DNA of 64,000 bases from Actinostola sp. cb2023 (GCA_033675265.1 JAUJYZ010001383.1:1-64000), one strand, 5' to 3'; positions 44,543 through 58,365 are shown, counted from the first letter of the stretch. Numbers and translations: made by a program. Notes: generated by a model not told the origin, from the sequence alone.

Positions 44543-45430
44543 TATATTCTAAAACTATCAGTTATTTAAGCTTGGGATTTCCACTGATTTTCTAAAAGCC
44601 CGATGAAATAATAATAATAATAAGATATGAATTTTAATTCATCGAGTTAAAAACTTGAACTCGATGCAAATTTGAGAAAATATTCATCTTCAAACCTTTG
44701 TTTAACTGAACTTTTAACGAAATTACAAAATGACTTCTTCCGAATTATTCAAAAGAATTCCAGATGGTGCATGTTACTCTGTCCAAGAGTACTGAAGTCG
44801 ATGGTTGAATTATAGACTCCATCACTATATATTTTAAGTTTTATTTTTATTTTTTTAGTTGCAGTCAATTTTTTCAAGTTAGACAATTTTAACAACAATT
44901 GTCAAATGAAAAATTTATAGGACAGATAACTAATTTGTTTATTTTTCTTTGCCTTGAATATTGTGTCTTCATCTCGAACGGTGGGTTTTTTGATCTTCGT
45001 TGTTACGATCGCGACGGTATTAATCGGCTGGAAAAGAGATTCGACGATGACCACTGTAAATGATTTCGTGAGATATAACATGTATACAGTAAGTTTAACC
45101 TGTCCATCGCTCCTTTAACAGATTAAAGATTAACGGTAGTCGGTTTTCTCCTAAAGTACCTTAAGTGGCCGCGTTTTGGTTGGTTTTGGTTTGTTAATGA
45201 GCCTGATGAAGAGAGAACTTTAAAAGCTTTCAAAGCGATCAAAAATCTGTAACCTACTTTTGTATATCATAATCAGGACAGGAGAGCTTTTATATACATT
45301 CAGATATAGAATGCGAGCAGTACTTCTTATTTCCCAAGCTAGACCCACTAGAACGAGAGTAATAATAACATTAATTATTTTATGGCACAATCTAATTAAT
45401 TCCGGTAAAATCGCGCGATCTGATTGGCTG
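44543..45430. other. No recognisable gene
   Basis: AT-rich with a short ATA repeat near 44608. Confidence 0.4.
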
Positions 45431-45978
45431 TTAAGAGCGAATGTCTGCTAATATCGAGCAAAATATAAAAAAACCGGTCACGGTCAAAATTTAGATTCCG
45501 TTCGTTTTTGGCCTGTAGATAGGCATTACCAAGTAAACAAACGTGGTGCAGTTCGTTTTTCAAAATACGGCCCGAAAATTCAAAAATTAACATAAATCGA
45601 TTTTGGCTGTCGGCGGCTTCAAAAACAGGCAAAATCCTAAGTGATTTGGTAGGTCCCAAAACTTCGTTCGCGTGCAAAATGGAAGAAAGCTATGGCCATT
45701 CTATCTGTACAGGACCCGAAATGATTCCTGGCTCCGAAATGATCCCTGGCCCCGAAATGATCCCCAAAGTGTCTAGACTGGCTCCGAAATGATCCCGGAC
45801 CCGAAATGATCCCCAGACTGGCTCTGAAATGATCCCCAGTGAAATTCGGGAATGGTTGTATTCAGTCCGGCCGTTCCTTTCTTTTTCTCTTTTTCTTTCT
45901 TCTGTTTCTGTGGGTTTTTTTTCTACCTTCCCTTCCATTTCTCTCTCTATCTTTCTTCCTTCCTTTCGCCTTTCTCTC

Positions 45979-46417
45979 TCATCGGGAAAGATTTGTCACA
46001 AGTAGTCAACTAGAATTTCTCTGGCACGCCCCCACATTCTAGTACATACAAACATGGGCTCAAATTCAAGGTTTTTTGCAATTTTCCTCGTATAAATGCA
46101 TATAACTAAAAAGTTAACGACGGATTTAGTTTGTTTGATCTTTCATGGACCATATTATTTGGTTATAATTGAAATTCGATGCAAAAAAGTACCGTATTTT
46201 TTTAGTTGAATGGGTCTACCTTACAAGAGAATTGGCGTGACATGACCTCAAACTGGCCTGTCAGCCCACATAAATAGCTTTTATTGAAACTACACAGGCC
46301 TAGTCACGAAATTAACTACGGATTAGCATAGCCCGCGCTTTTATGGACATTTTGATACCAAATACATGTTAGTTCGTAAAATTTTCGCACCGTATTTCGG
46401 CCAGTTTTTATAGAGTC
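45979..46417. repeat. Repeat family R1, copy 4
   Basis: Nearly identical to 31540-31977, lying between two direct copies of the TGTACAGGACCC end. Confidence 0.9.
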
Positions 46418-46618
46418 CTGTACAGGACCCGAAATGATCCCTGGCTCCGAAATGATCCCTGGACCCGAAATGATCCCCAAAGTGTCTAGATTGGCTCCGA
46501 AATGATCCCGGACCCGAAATGATCCCCAGACTGGCTCTGAAATGATCCCCAGTGAAATTCGGGAATGGTCCTAATCAGTCCGGCCGTTCCTTTCCTATTC
46601 TCTTTTTCTTTCTTCCTC

Positions 46619-46890
<272 letters not shown>

Positions 46891-47073
46891 TAAGAGATAG
46901 AAAATAATAAAAATAATAATAATAATAACGATAACAATAATAATCACCATCACCATCATCATCATCATAACGATAACAATCATCATCATCATCATCATCA
47001 TAATCATAATAATAACGATAACAATAATAATCATCATCACCATCATCATCATCATCATCATAATAATAATAAC
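46891..47073. repeat. Compound AAT/CAT/AACGAT microsatellite
   Basis: Blocks of AATAATAACGATAACAATAA alternate with CATCATCAT runs. Mirrored at 48405-48660. Confidence 0.9.
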
Positions 47074-47108
47074 TCACAATAGATTTTCAGTGAGGTATGT
47101 TAGGTATT

Positions 47109-47215
47109 ACTTACATATTTTCTTTCTTCCTTTCTTTCTCTCTTTCTTTCTTTCTTTCTCTCTTTCTTTCTTAGTTTTTTTTTTTTTTTCTTTCTCTCTT
47201 TCTCTAATTCCTTCC
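47109..47215. repeat. CTTT-rich tract
   Basis: Imperfect CTTT/CTCT repeats with a T run. Confidence 0.8.
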
Positions 47216-48404
47216 TTCTTTGCCACTACGCTGTTATGCTAGTTTCGTCTAGACTGGACATTTCAGTGTGGCGGAAGACTGCGAAAATGTCAAGTCAAAT
47301 GATGGTACGATGTTTTGCTTTTCTATCTTTTATACTGGTGTTTTTGTCATGTTTCGGAAGCGGGTTCAAATGACAAGAAAGTGCACGTGAAAGTAAGCTG
47401 ATCGATCAAATCCAATTTCTCATGCATGGCCAGGCTCTAGGCTACTAATTTAGCCTACCTCAATGCTGAAGATTAAACCGTGCATCATAAATAGTACTGT
47501 ACTGTACTTTTCTATTTCTATTGTTTAATTAGTGCTATTATCAGCTATTTCAGCTGCAAAAACGTTGCACGGTTTTGGTGTCCGTGTACTCTATTAATTA
47601 ATACGCTGTGGCTATATGCCCAGCAGCCGGTCGCGGTCTTAAATTGACTAGTAAATGCCCGGCAGTTTGAAAATTTCGCAAAATTCTACTGAAACACTCA
47701 ATGTAACCCGAATGAGAGTATTCTATCTTTGTTTACAAATGTCAAGCGATTTTAGAAACACTGGTGGTTTTGTCGTGGACGATTTTCTCGAGCTTGAGTT
47801 CTCTATGAAATCGACATGTTCGTGGCATGTTTGATTTCATGAAGTCAGTCGTTGTCTCGAATTATTTGCGTAATTTCAAGACTGCCAGGCATATAGTCTA
47901 TTTGAGACCCGCTAATTAATACTTTCAGTCAGTACAAATTAAATCCATCTATAAAGACCATCTAATTTTATATTGACCTGAAAGACTAAAAGCCCTTCTG
48001 TAAGACAATGACGGTATTGTTGCATGTGACTGCAGAAAGTGATCAAAGCTATCAAGTCATCATACCAGGAGAACCAAATCACAAATCCTAGCATGACTCA
48101 AGAAAATACCCTATTTAGTTTTGTTAATTCTAGACACTGTCCTAATTTTAATATCTAATTAGGGACCTGTCATTATTTATCGTCTGGCCGGGGAGGTCGT
48201 GTGATTTTCATTGTAGGGGGTACCGTACCGTACTGTACCCCTCTAGGAGCTCGCGATTTCGCCGCTCGTCATATTGTGCGGCCCCTCAATACATTTCCCC
48301 TTGCTACGGGCGCCCTATTGTCTTCCCTTAATGATTTAAAATCCTTTTCGACGCAATTCAAAGTATTTTGGTATCATTAGAGCATTTCCAAATTTCACTA
48401 CACC

Positions 48405-48879
<475 letters not shown>

Positions 48880-49330
48880 AGGAAGAAAGAAAAAGAGAAT
48901 AGGAAAGGAACGGCCGGACTGATTAGGACCATTCCCGAATTTCACTGGGGATCATTTCAGAGCCAGTCTGGGGATCATTTCGGGTCCGGGATCATTTCGG
49001 AGCCAATCTAGACACTTTGGGGATCATTTCGGGTCCAGGGATCATTTCGTAGCCAGGGATCATTTCGGGTCCTGTACATATCTCCATATCTTGATTCAAT
49101 AATAGTTTGCAGTCTGTTTTGGCATAAAACTGTAATCCTAGCATTTCTCTGAAAATCAGAAAGTCACTTTTAGAACGACAATGAATTTCACACAACGAGA
49201 AATAAGAGTTGAGCTTAGAAACGCGAGAAGGATTTTCACTAGGTGTCACACGTTTATTCTTTCTAAAATTCATGCTATGAGCTATTTATATATTGTTCTA
49301 AGAAATATGAAAAATTTGGCTTGGGTTATT

Positions 49331-49594
49331 TTATCTACGCTTCGCACCGAGGCCGCGAATATCAATGAAATTTACGACTTTCACTTTGTAATCGACATCG
49401 ACATCGTTCTGGTTCTGGTGCAGTGCTATTGTCTCCAAACATTTTGTACTTTGTTCACGAATTTTTGCCAAAAGTGTACATATTTTGTGCAGAAAAGAAT
49501 AATTGTTAGCTGAAGATGAGTTTACCTTAGCAGTAAAAGGGCATTCTTCTATAATTTGTGGCCAACGTTCGCGACTGTAATTGATTATTTTCAT
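49331..49594 (-). CDS. Conserved 87-codon frame in palindrome arm (left copy)
   Basis: Starts at ATG 49592-49594 (MKIINYSRERWP) and ends after DIRGLGAKRR. The inverse copy at 53464-53727 has the same length. Two differences between them are 6-bp insertions, one in each copy, both keeping the frame. No domain is recognised. It may be a chance frame in a young repeat; no splice or promoter evidence was found. Confidence 0.3.
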   Translation of the reverse strand: MKIINYSRERWPQIIEECPFTAKVNSSSANNYSFLHKICTLLAKIREQSTKCLETIALHQNQNDVDVDYKVKVVNFIDIRGLGAKRR

Positions 49595-50872
49595 TTCAAT
49601 GCGCGTAGCAAATTTCAACCCCAGTGGGGTAGGGTAGGGCAATGGGAGAGGTTATAAAGGCTGTAGCAAAAACGTTTCTATTTTCTCTCCTTTTGCAGTG
49701 CTATTCACTTAAACTATAAATTCTGATGCTTACACTTTACATTAAAAAATATATTTAACAGAATCAGATTTTTGTATTTTATTCTAAGACTATAAATGCT
49801 TACATTTTTGTTCTCTTTACTCATATTTCAAAACGCTGACATACAGAACATTGTATGCGTGTGCATTCCAGCTGTTTTAAAGGTTACCATCGTATAACCC
49901 AATAATGGAATAGCAAATTAACTACTGTAGTTATAATTCTATCCAATTCGAATTATGAGTATTCGTATGTCACGTGCGCTTTGTGAACATTCCATCTTGG
50001 TCCTTGCAGCAAGGCTATTAAATTGTCCACTTTGCTTGGCTGATCCGGCGAGTCGCTACTATGTCTGGGGTGCGTTTCTCGAAACTCTCGATAGCTTTTC
50101 GAGCCGAAAACCAAGTACTAAAATCATATCGATTTTCTAAAAGCTATCGGGAGCTTCGCGAAATTGGCTTGTGTCCAATTTATTCAAAATAGCATTTTAA
50201 AATTCTTGAGGGTTATATATTGGCAATGGCACAAATAGTCTTAGATAATATTGTCAAGATACATCTTGTAGATTCACAAGGCACTAAACATTTGGCAAGT
50301 CTAACGTTCTAACATATTTTATAAAATAACTATGATATAACACGCGCTCTGATTGGCCAAAGGATGCGTATTCCGCGTGCTCTATGAGAGCACAGTGCAC
50401 GCGCGCGCAGATATTCAAATATTTTTGCAACGAACTAAATTGAAAACTTCCTTTAAAATCATAATTGTATTTTATAAAAGAAATAGAAAACTCGGAAGCT
50501 GTGCTCTATTGAGTTATAGAAGCACTTGGGAATTGAAAGAAGACTCGAGAAGTGGCTACGCCTCGTGCTTGTCCTAGCACTTCTCTCGTCTTCTTCCAAT
50601 TCCCGCGTGCTTCTATTTAACAATTAGACTACGAGTTCGAGTGTTCTATGAGTCAATAGTCAACGAGGCGCGTAGCGTCGAGTTAACGATTTCAACTCAT
50701 AGAAAACGAGAACGAGTAGTCTAATTGTTTTATTAGAAACCAACTAGCATACGATATATTATTGATTTTCTGCTTTGTTTTTGTTCAAAAGGCCGGCATT
50801 TTCGCTACTCATTATCTATCACTCAATAGATGGACCTTTCCGTAGTTTCCCAGAATGCTTCATGATTCAACT

Positions 50873-51115
50873 TGACGTCAAGTTCACGACGCCATTAATT
50901 TCACTTGTTTTCACGTCCTCTTCATGACGTTGAGGACGCCAACGGTCGTTTTCACAGTTATTCGTCAGCGCGCGCGCCGTTCTCTTTCACGTTGCGCCGT
51001 GTTTGCTAAGTCTCTCTTGAAGAAATCGAAAACGAGGCAGCGTGCTCTATCGAGTTTTAGTAGAAACCCAACTAGCATACTATCACGAATCCTGCAATCT
51101 GATTGGCTAACGTAC
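50873..51115. repeat. Segment between two direct copies at the palindrome centre
   Basis: ATGGACCTTTCCGTAGTTTC...GCTTCATGATT occurs at 50827-50872 and again at about 51121-51160. The about 240 bp between them are absent from the right arm. This indicates a local tandem duplication or an insertion. Confidence 0.6.
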
Positions 51116-52440
51116 TCAATATGGACCTTTCCGTAGTTTCCCAGAATGCTTCATGATTCTGCGCGTGCAAGCGAGGTCAGGGTACAAAATAGATCGAAAA
51201 TATTAAGAGAGAATGAAGAAATTCAGTAAAAACTTAGACTTTTAAATTAAAAGTGCGTAAGAAGAATTACCGAAGATAGATGCAAATTCTCAAGCAAATA
51301 AAATATTTTTCTTCTGTTCTTGATTCGTTACAGTAGTCATATTTTCCTCAAAACACGATCAATTCTTAATATTTTTTTCCCCTGACCTCGCTTGCGCGCG
51401 CAGAATCATGAAGCATTCTGGGAAACTACGGAAAGGTCCATCTATTGAGTGATATACAAAATGTATAGTGAGTAGTGAAAATGCCGGCATTTTGAACAAA
51501 AACAAAGCAGAAAATCAATAATATATCGTATGCTAGTTGGTTTCTACTAAAACAATAAGACTACTCTCGTTCTCGTTTTCTATGAGTTGAAATCGTTAAC
51601 TCGACGCTACGCGCCTCGTTCCCTATTGACTCATAGAACACTCGAACTCGTAGTCTAATTGTTAAATAGAAGCACGCGGGAATTGGAAGAAGACGAGAGA
51701 AGTGCTAGGAAAAGCACGAGGCGTAGCCACTTCTCGAGTCTTCTTTCAATTCCCAAGTGCTTCTATAACTCTAGATAGAGCACAGCTTCCGAGTTTTCTA
51801 TTTCTTTTATAAAATACAATTATGACTGATTTTAAAGCAAGTTTTCAATTTAGTTCGTTGCAAAAATATTTGAATATCTGCGCGCGCGTGCACTGTGCTC
51901 TCATAGAGCACGCGGAATACGCATCCTTTGGCCAATCAGAGCGCGTGTTATATCATAGTTATTTTATAAAATATGTTAGAACGTTAGACTTGCCAAATGT
52001 TTAGTGCCTTGTGAATCTACAAGATGTATCTTGACAATATTATCTAAGACTATTTGTGCCATTGCCAATATATAACCCTCAAGAATTTTAAAATGCTATT
52101 TTGAATAAATTGGACACAAGCCAATTTCGCGAAGCTCCCGATAGCTTTTAGGAAATCGATATGATTTTAGTACTTGGTTTTCAGCTCGAAAAGCTATCGA
52201 GAGTTTCGAGAAACGCACCCCAGACATAGTAGCGACTCGCCGGCTCAGCCAAGCAAAGTGGACAATTTAATAGCCTTGCTGCAAGGACCAAGATGGAATG
52301 TTCACAAAGCGCACGTGACATACGAATACTCATAATTCGAATTGGATAGAATTATAACTAGTTCATTTGCTATTCCATTATTGGGTTATACGATGGTAAC
52401 CTTTAAAACAGCTGGAATGCACACGCATACAATGTTCTGT

Positions 52441-53219
52441 CACCAGATTGATTCTGGCAGCAGATTCGCCAGCAGCAGATTCGACCAGCAGCCGATTGGA
52501 AGCAGCAGATTCGGATTGACGTCACAGAATTCCAAATCTGCTGCTGGCTTGACAGCAGATTCACTGAGCAGGGGTAGGGAAGGGAAGAGCGACAACAGAC
52601 AAAAACGCCAGCCCAAACATTTTAACTTTTCGATACTGGAGACTCCACACATAAACAACATAAACAGTGTGGAAGAAGCCTAATAAGTAATTCTAATACG
52701 AATTTTAAATATTTAAAAACTTGACATCACGTGTTATGTTTGATTGTCTTTCTTTGAGCATTGATAATAATTGACATACATTTATTGTGTAATCACACAT
52801 CCGGTGTTGCGTTACTGGTTGTCTAAGGTCATTCAAATGCAACCAAGTACGCAGACAAGTGGTTTGCTTTGATATGGTTCGCTCAGTTGTCACTGTACAA
52901 GTTACAGCTATCAGGAAGCCCATCCAAAAGTACATCACATTGAGTTACTTTATATTTTGTGGCTATTTTGCCTCCGCGGCACTAGTTTGTTTATCACTCG
53001 TTTCCAACGCTGAATATATTCTTAGTGTTCGTTGATTCGTTTGCAGTACAAACTGTTTAAAAACAATCATCTTCCCTTCCCGGCTACCCCTGCATAGTGA
53101 ATAGCAGCAGATTCGAAAATCTGTGACGTCAAAATGACGTCAATCCGAATCTGCTGCTACCAATCTGCTGCTGGTCGAATCTGCTGCTGGCGAATCTGCT
53201 GCCAGAATCAATCTGGTTG
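52441..53219. mobile_element. TIR element with CAGCAGATTCG subrepeats, in right arm
   Basis: Ends CACCAGATTGATTCTGGCAG and its inverse. About 100-bp arms are built of CAGCAGATTCG-type blocks followed by GGATTGACGTCA. The left palindrome arm gives the empty site (ATGTTCTGTATGTCAGC), so the element adds about 0.78 kb with at most a 3-bp duplication (TGT). The interior has no recognisable gene. Confidence 0.8.
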
Positions 53220-53463
53220 TATGTCAGCGTTTTGAAATATGAGTAAAGAGAACAAAAATGTAAGCATTTATATAGTCTTAGAATAAAATACAAAAATCTG
53301 ATTCTGTTAAATATATTTTTTAATGTAAAGTGTAAGCATCAGAATTTAAGTGAATAGCACTGCAAAAGGAGAGAAAATAGAAACGTTTTTGCTACAGCCT
53401 TTATAACCTCTCCCATTACCCTACCCTACCCCACTGGGGTTGAAATTTGCTACGCGCATTGAA

Positions 53464-53727
53464 ATGAAAATAATCAATTACAGTCGCGAACGTTGGCCAC
53501 ATGTACAAATTATAGAAGAATGCCCTTTTACTGCTAAGGTAAACTCATCTTCAGCTAACAATTATTCTTTTCTGCACAAAATATGTACACTTTTGGCAAA
53601 AATTCGTGAACAAAGTACAAAATGTTTGGAGACAATAGCACTGCACCAGAACCAGAACGATGTCGATTACAAAGTGAAAGTCGTAAATTTCATTGATATT
53701 CGCGGCCTCGGTGCGAAGCGTAGATAA
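53464..53727 (+). CDS. Conserved 87-codon frame in palindrome arm (right copy)
   Basis: Counterpart of 49331-49594 with the same start and stop. It carries two extra codons after RERWP and lacks two Asp/Val codons near the QNQND segment. The function is unknown and coding status uncertain. Confidence 0.3.
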   Translation: MKIINYSRERWPHVQIIEECPFTAKVNSSSANNYSFLHKICTLLAKIREQSTKCLETIALHQNQNDVDYKVKVVNFIDIRGLGAKRR

Positions 53728-54108
53728 AATAACCCAAGCCAAATTTTTCATATTTCTTAGAACAATATATAAATAGCTCATAGCATGAATTTTAGAAAGA
53801 ATAAACGTGTGACACCTAGTGAAAATCCTTCTCGCGTTTCTATTAAAGCTCAACTCTTATTTCTCGTTGTGTGGAATTCATTGTCGTTCTAAAAGTGACT
53901 TTCTGATTTTCAGAGAAATGCTAGGATTACAGTTTTATGCCAAAACAGACTGCAAACTATTATTGAATCAAGATATGGGGATAGAATGGCCATAGCTTTC
54001 TTCCATTTTGCACGCGAGCGAAGTTTTGGGACCTACCAAATCACTTAGGATTTTGCCTGTTTTTGAAGCCGCCGACATCCAAAATCGATTTATGTTAATT
54101 TTTGATCC

Positions 54109-56034
54109 ATTTGGTGAACTCGTGGATTCCCGTATGTGAGTGACGAGGAACGCCTTGAAGAATACGTTAGGGCATGTTTGAGCATGGAACCAGCACATGT
54201 CATATATATTTGTTATCTTTCGTGATCAATGTGCCGTATGTTTTACATTTCGTTCTTAGAGAGAAAACGTATTTGAACATTAAGTAAAATGTATTCAAGA
54301 AGTAAAGTTCAATGCTTGATTAACATCTGTGTTGTGTCTATTTTTCATCTAGACTTCGAAATAAAGTGTTTTAAGGCGATCGAGTTGTTCACCATGTTTA
54401 CACGGGTAATAGCTTTTACAAAGGAATACCAAACGAACGAAAATATACCAATAAATCGTATAATGACGCATAATAAACTACTACTACTACTACATATTTA
54501 GCTTAGTACATGCAGAGAGTGAAACAATGATATGAAACACTTTATACCCGATAATTCGCTTCAGTGAAGGCGTCCAAAAACGGCTTTAAGTTTGTCCCAC
54601 TAATAAACTGAACTCCAACATTTATCTTCTCTTTCTCCTTCGAAGACGACAAAGGAAAGTGCCATGTGATTCAAGTCAGTGACACTGAGTAGACCATCCA
54701 TAGGTTAACCCTTTGACACCCAGAGATTTTTGAGTTTTTTAGCGATTTTCTGGACCTAATCACGCCATAGGAAATTTCGATTCCATATAAGGGGTTTCCA
54801 TGGAAATCTTGACAGTTCTGAAAGCCCACGGGCTCAGGTTCTGACGTAATCTTTCTCTTTTGGTGAATCTCCTCGAGGAACGGCATCTCGTAGCTACTAG
54901 GAGCGGTCAATTTTGCATTTTTAGAGTGTTTATAGCCATTATTCACCACAGAATCCCCCAGGACAGCATCATTAAGCTTGACTGGTGTGGTAGAGACCGT
55001 TCTCCTGGAAGAACTCAGGAGTTTAGATACGAATTCACGAACAGATTTCGACTTTGCGTTTGGAAATTCAAAATGGCGGACTCAATTGTGAAATCGTCTC
55101 TCTGGTCTTTCTGTGGTGGATTCCAGGATCTACAAAGGCATTTTTGGCGACTTTGGACTTGTAAAGAATGCAACCGGTGCAATATTTTGCCTGTAGGACC
55201 GAGTGGCTCGACACTCTATATATTCTTAAAAGAGGGATTTTCGGGGGAGATCTATGCCGAAATTCCCGGATGTTTCCCGGCATCCTTTTCGGGCGTGCAG
55301 AAGGAAAACACGTGTTAGCGAAAGTGGTCCTAAGGAAATGGCTATTGTTCGGCGAGTTAAGGAAAAGAGAGAGGGCAAAATTCACGACTATATCAAGAAG
55401 AGAGATGGAAGTTTGCTGAGAAAGTGGCGTTTTGTTTCGCAAGGATGTATTTTGGAAGAAAATCCAAGTCAAATGTCGTTCATTTTCGAGGTGTAAAATT
55501 GCGTCAAAAACACGCATTTTTGATTTTTATGGCAAACAAATTGAACTAATGCCCAGAAATCGGACCTGTAAGTCAGTTTACTTGAGGTTAAAATATGAAG
55601 AGTTATCTAGTTGTCACTAATAACTGGCCATGAGATCGATGTTACGAAAATTCAGAAAGTTAGAATTTTTCAAAGCAGTATCGATTTTTACGGGCGGTTT
55701 CGGGCGCCGTGGGAGTCAAAGGGTTAATATTCCATCCTCGATCCTCCCTGAATGCTTTGTAAACTTGGCTTTCTTCCGACTCGGCACAATCGGCTATATA
55801 ACTTACGGTGTATAAATCCTTCACTCGATGTGTTGTAGCATGGTTCTCAGGGTATTTCCAGGGTTGAATGCCTAAAGTCCGATAAAATACTGTCGATGCC
55901 AAGTACAATGGCAATGGCCGCCGTTTTGTATGAAATGAGAGAGCCCTGGGAACGAGTTTACAATTTGGTGCATATATTAACTTTCCCCCATCTCATCCCA
56001 ATAACTCGTGGATGCTACGCAATCCACGAGTTAA
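54109..56034. mobile_element. 1.9-kb insertion in right arm, AACTCGTGGATT ends
   Basis: The right arm breaks after TTATGTTAATTTTTGA and resumes at AAAAACGAACTACACC. The inserted block has AACTCGTGGATT at about 54117 and the inverse AATCCACGAGTT at 56023-56034. About 20 bp present in the left arm are missing here, so the site was also damaged. It contains a TTAA-flanked element. Confidence 0.6.
54705..55727. mobile_element. piggyBac-like non-autonomous element (TTAA, CCCTTTGA ends)
   Basis: TTAACCCTTTGACACCCA at the left and TGGGAGTCAAAGGGTTAA at the right. TTAA targets with CCCTTTG-type ends are characteristic of piggyBac elements. The interior (about 1 kb) has overlapping frames, the longest being 55068-55517 (-) and 54860-55318 (+), none with a recognisable transposase motif. 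Confidence 0.7.
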
Positions 56035-56250
56035 AAACGAACTACACCACGTTTGTTTACTTGGTAATGCCTATCTACAGGCCAAAAACGAACGGAATCG
56101 AAATTTTGACCGTGACCGCTGTATGCTCGATATTAGCAGACATTCGCTCTTAAGTGGTCAATATTCTCCTGTAATGCCCGTCGGCGATTACGAATTTTTT
56201 GTCACGATGAATAACCTCACCTCGATTAAAAATGCCAAAAAATAAACAAC

Positions 56251-56965
56251 TTAAAGGGGCAGTGTCAAGCCTCACGCATGCGCATTAAAATCAAAACAAT
56301 AACACTCGGTTGAGAAGCCTACCTTGCCCGGTAGCGAGTTACAAAACCCCCCTAAAACCGTTCAAATCGCTAAATAAATGACCTACAGGACTCATGTAGA
56401 TACTAATCTTTATTTAGAAAGCAATATTAGAACTTCAATATATCAAAAGAACTGAATTCTAGATGTGAATTCACGGCGATATCATTTTCCAACGGCCGAT
56501 CAAATAAAACACAGGAAGCCCAACACATAAGTAGATGGTGGGAAGCTCACCGAGTTTACAAGTAGTTCTACGTGAGTTTTTCTCTTCAAAAGTCATGAAC
56601 AGTACTGCACCTACGATTGATGATCAAGATTCCTTCGCAATCGACCAGAATTGCCGGTTTACAATTCGGTTTTCTTCACTCGAGGATGATGGCGGCCTGC
56701 CTCTCAACGGCTGTTCGACACTTTTTTCAACGGCTTCAAAGTCAGTTCTAAGATGAAATAATCCCCACTAGGAATTGTTGAAAATGAAGAACATGCTTTG
56801 AATAATTACTAGTGATCCATTAGACGCTTGAACAAACATGATTAATGTCGATGGAAACGGATTGAAAACATCGCTAATAATAAAAGTCCACGGTGGACTT
56901 TTATTATTTCTCGCTTCTTCGTACCCAGGCTTACGCGGTCATATGGCTTGACACTGCCCCTTTAA
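56251..56965. mobile_element. TTAA-flanked element with AAAGGGGCAGTGTCAAGCC ends
   Basis: Exact 21-bp inverted ends including TTAA on both sides. AGGGGCAG-type ends with TTAA targets fit Kolobok-like elements better than piggyBac. About 715 bp, no recognisable transposase; a short inverted GTCCACGGTGGAC lies near 56890. Confidence 0.7.
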
Positions 56966-57356
56966 CAACCTCGCTTGCTCGATCAGTACAGGAATATATC
57001 AGACATCGGTCTTTTTTGTACAAACCTCGCTTACGGCTCGGTAGTAGATATGAAATGACAGTTCTGGGACACAGGCGCTCCGGAGCAATTACCGGAGCAA
57101 ATCCCCTCATACCGGTATCACTGGTGCAAATCCCCTAGGAGGTGACGTCATGCCGGTGCGGAGCCCGGTGCCATTGGAGCCTATTGTTTTAAAATATACC
57201 TTTTGTTTACAATCTATTTTTAGTATCCAATGATTTGTTATTGTACCAGCCTAAGGATCTGAACAGCGCGCGCTAACTAGATTTTAAATAGAGCGCGAGC
57301 TAGGATCAAAGTAAAAACAACAAACTATACAAAGTTACTAAACATATATGAGTTAC

Positions 57357-57755
57357 AGAATGAATGAATAAATGAATAAATAAAGCAAAATATGAATAAA
57401 TGGATGGGTGGATGAAAGAATGAATGAACCAGTATATGGATAAGTGGGTTGGTAGATGAAAGAATGAATGAACCAGTAAATGGATAAATGGATGGGTAGA
57501 TGAAAGAATGAACCAGTAAATGGACGGGTAGATGAAAGAATGAACTAGTAAATGGATGAATAAATGGATGGGTGGATGAAAGAAAATAAATAAAATAAAT
57601 AAATAAAATGAATCAGTAAATGGATCAGTAGATGAATGAATGAATGAATGAATGAATGAATGAATGAATGAATGAAATGAATGAATGAATGAATGAACCA
57701 ATAGATGGATAGGTAGATGACAAAATGAATAAATGAACAAAATAATGAATTAATA
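57357..57755. repeat. Degenerate GAAT/GGAT tetranucleotide repeat
   Basis: ATGAATGAATGAATG runs mixed with higher-order units of about 50-60 bp such as ATGGGTAGATGAAAGAATGA. The minus-strand frame across it is an artefact. Confidence 0.85.
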
Positions 57756-57770
57756 TAATGATAAGTACAA

Positions 57771-58295
57771 TTACATTTTCTTCAATAATGGCATATAACT
57801 GTCTGGTAAAGTCCTTCCATTGTCTCTATTAAATAACACTTTGCTATTCCGTGCAATACAAATTGATTCCAACCATCTTCTTTGCTGCCATCTTGCTTCA
57901 TTCCTAAGTATTTTCGCGGTGTCATCCCATTTGATGTTATGCCCCATTTGGTTAGCATGTTCAGACAAGGCTGATTTATCTGTGTTTACCAGCCTCACAT
58001 TCCGTTGGTGTTCCATCTTCCTTGTCTGTAGTGCTCTACCCGTTTCTCCTATGTATACACTGTACTGCAATCTCCGGCAAGGGATTTGGGAAATGACTCC
58101 GGTCTTTTTGTCGTCTTGTATTTGATCTTTAGGCTTTGATACCATATGTACATGTCGCACTGTTAGCATAGGTTTTGTTGACACTTTGATGTTGTGTGAA
58201 GACAAAATTCTGCTTATTTTCTCAATGACATTTTGGACATATGGTAACGTAGCAAATCCCTTGTGTGATGTGTCCTGATCTCTATCCATATTACT
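57771..58295 (-). pseudogene. Penelope-like retroelement, GIY-YIG endonuclease domain
   Basis: The frame ends at a stop at 57771. YSVYIGETGRALQTRKMEHQ is the GIY-YIG signature, followed by LSEHANQMGH and the terminal RRWLESICIARN...LFNRDNGRTLP pattern. In Penelope-like elements this nuclease follows the reverse transcriptase and nicks the target. Upstream, VSTKPMLTVRHVHMVSKPKD leads into the domain, but no reverse transcriptase is present, so the element is 5'-truncated. The IPC...YIG region usually has a second Cys, which is missing here. The 3' UTR seems replaced by the tetranucleotide repeat. Confidence 0.85.
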
Positions 58296-58365
58296 CCCAT
58301 TGCTCACATTGCTCCTCCTTCCCTCCTCCTCCTCCTTCCCTCCTCCTCCCCATTCACTCACATCG

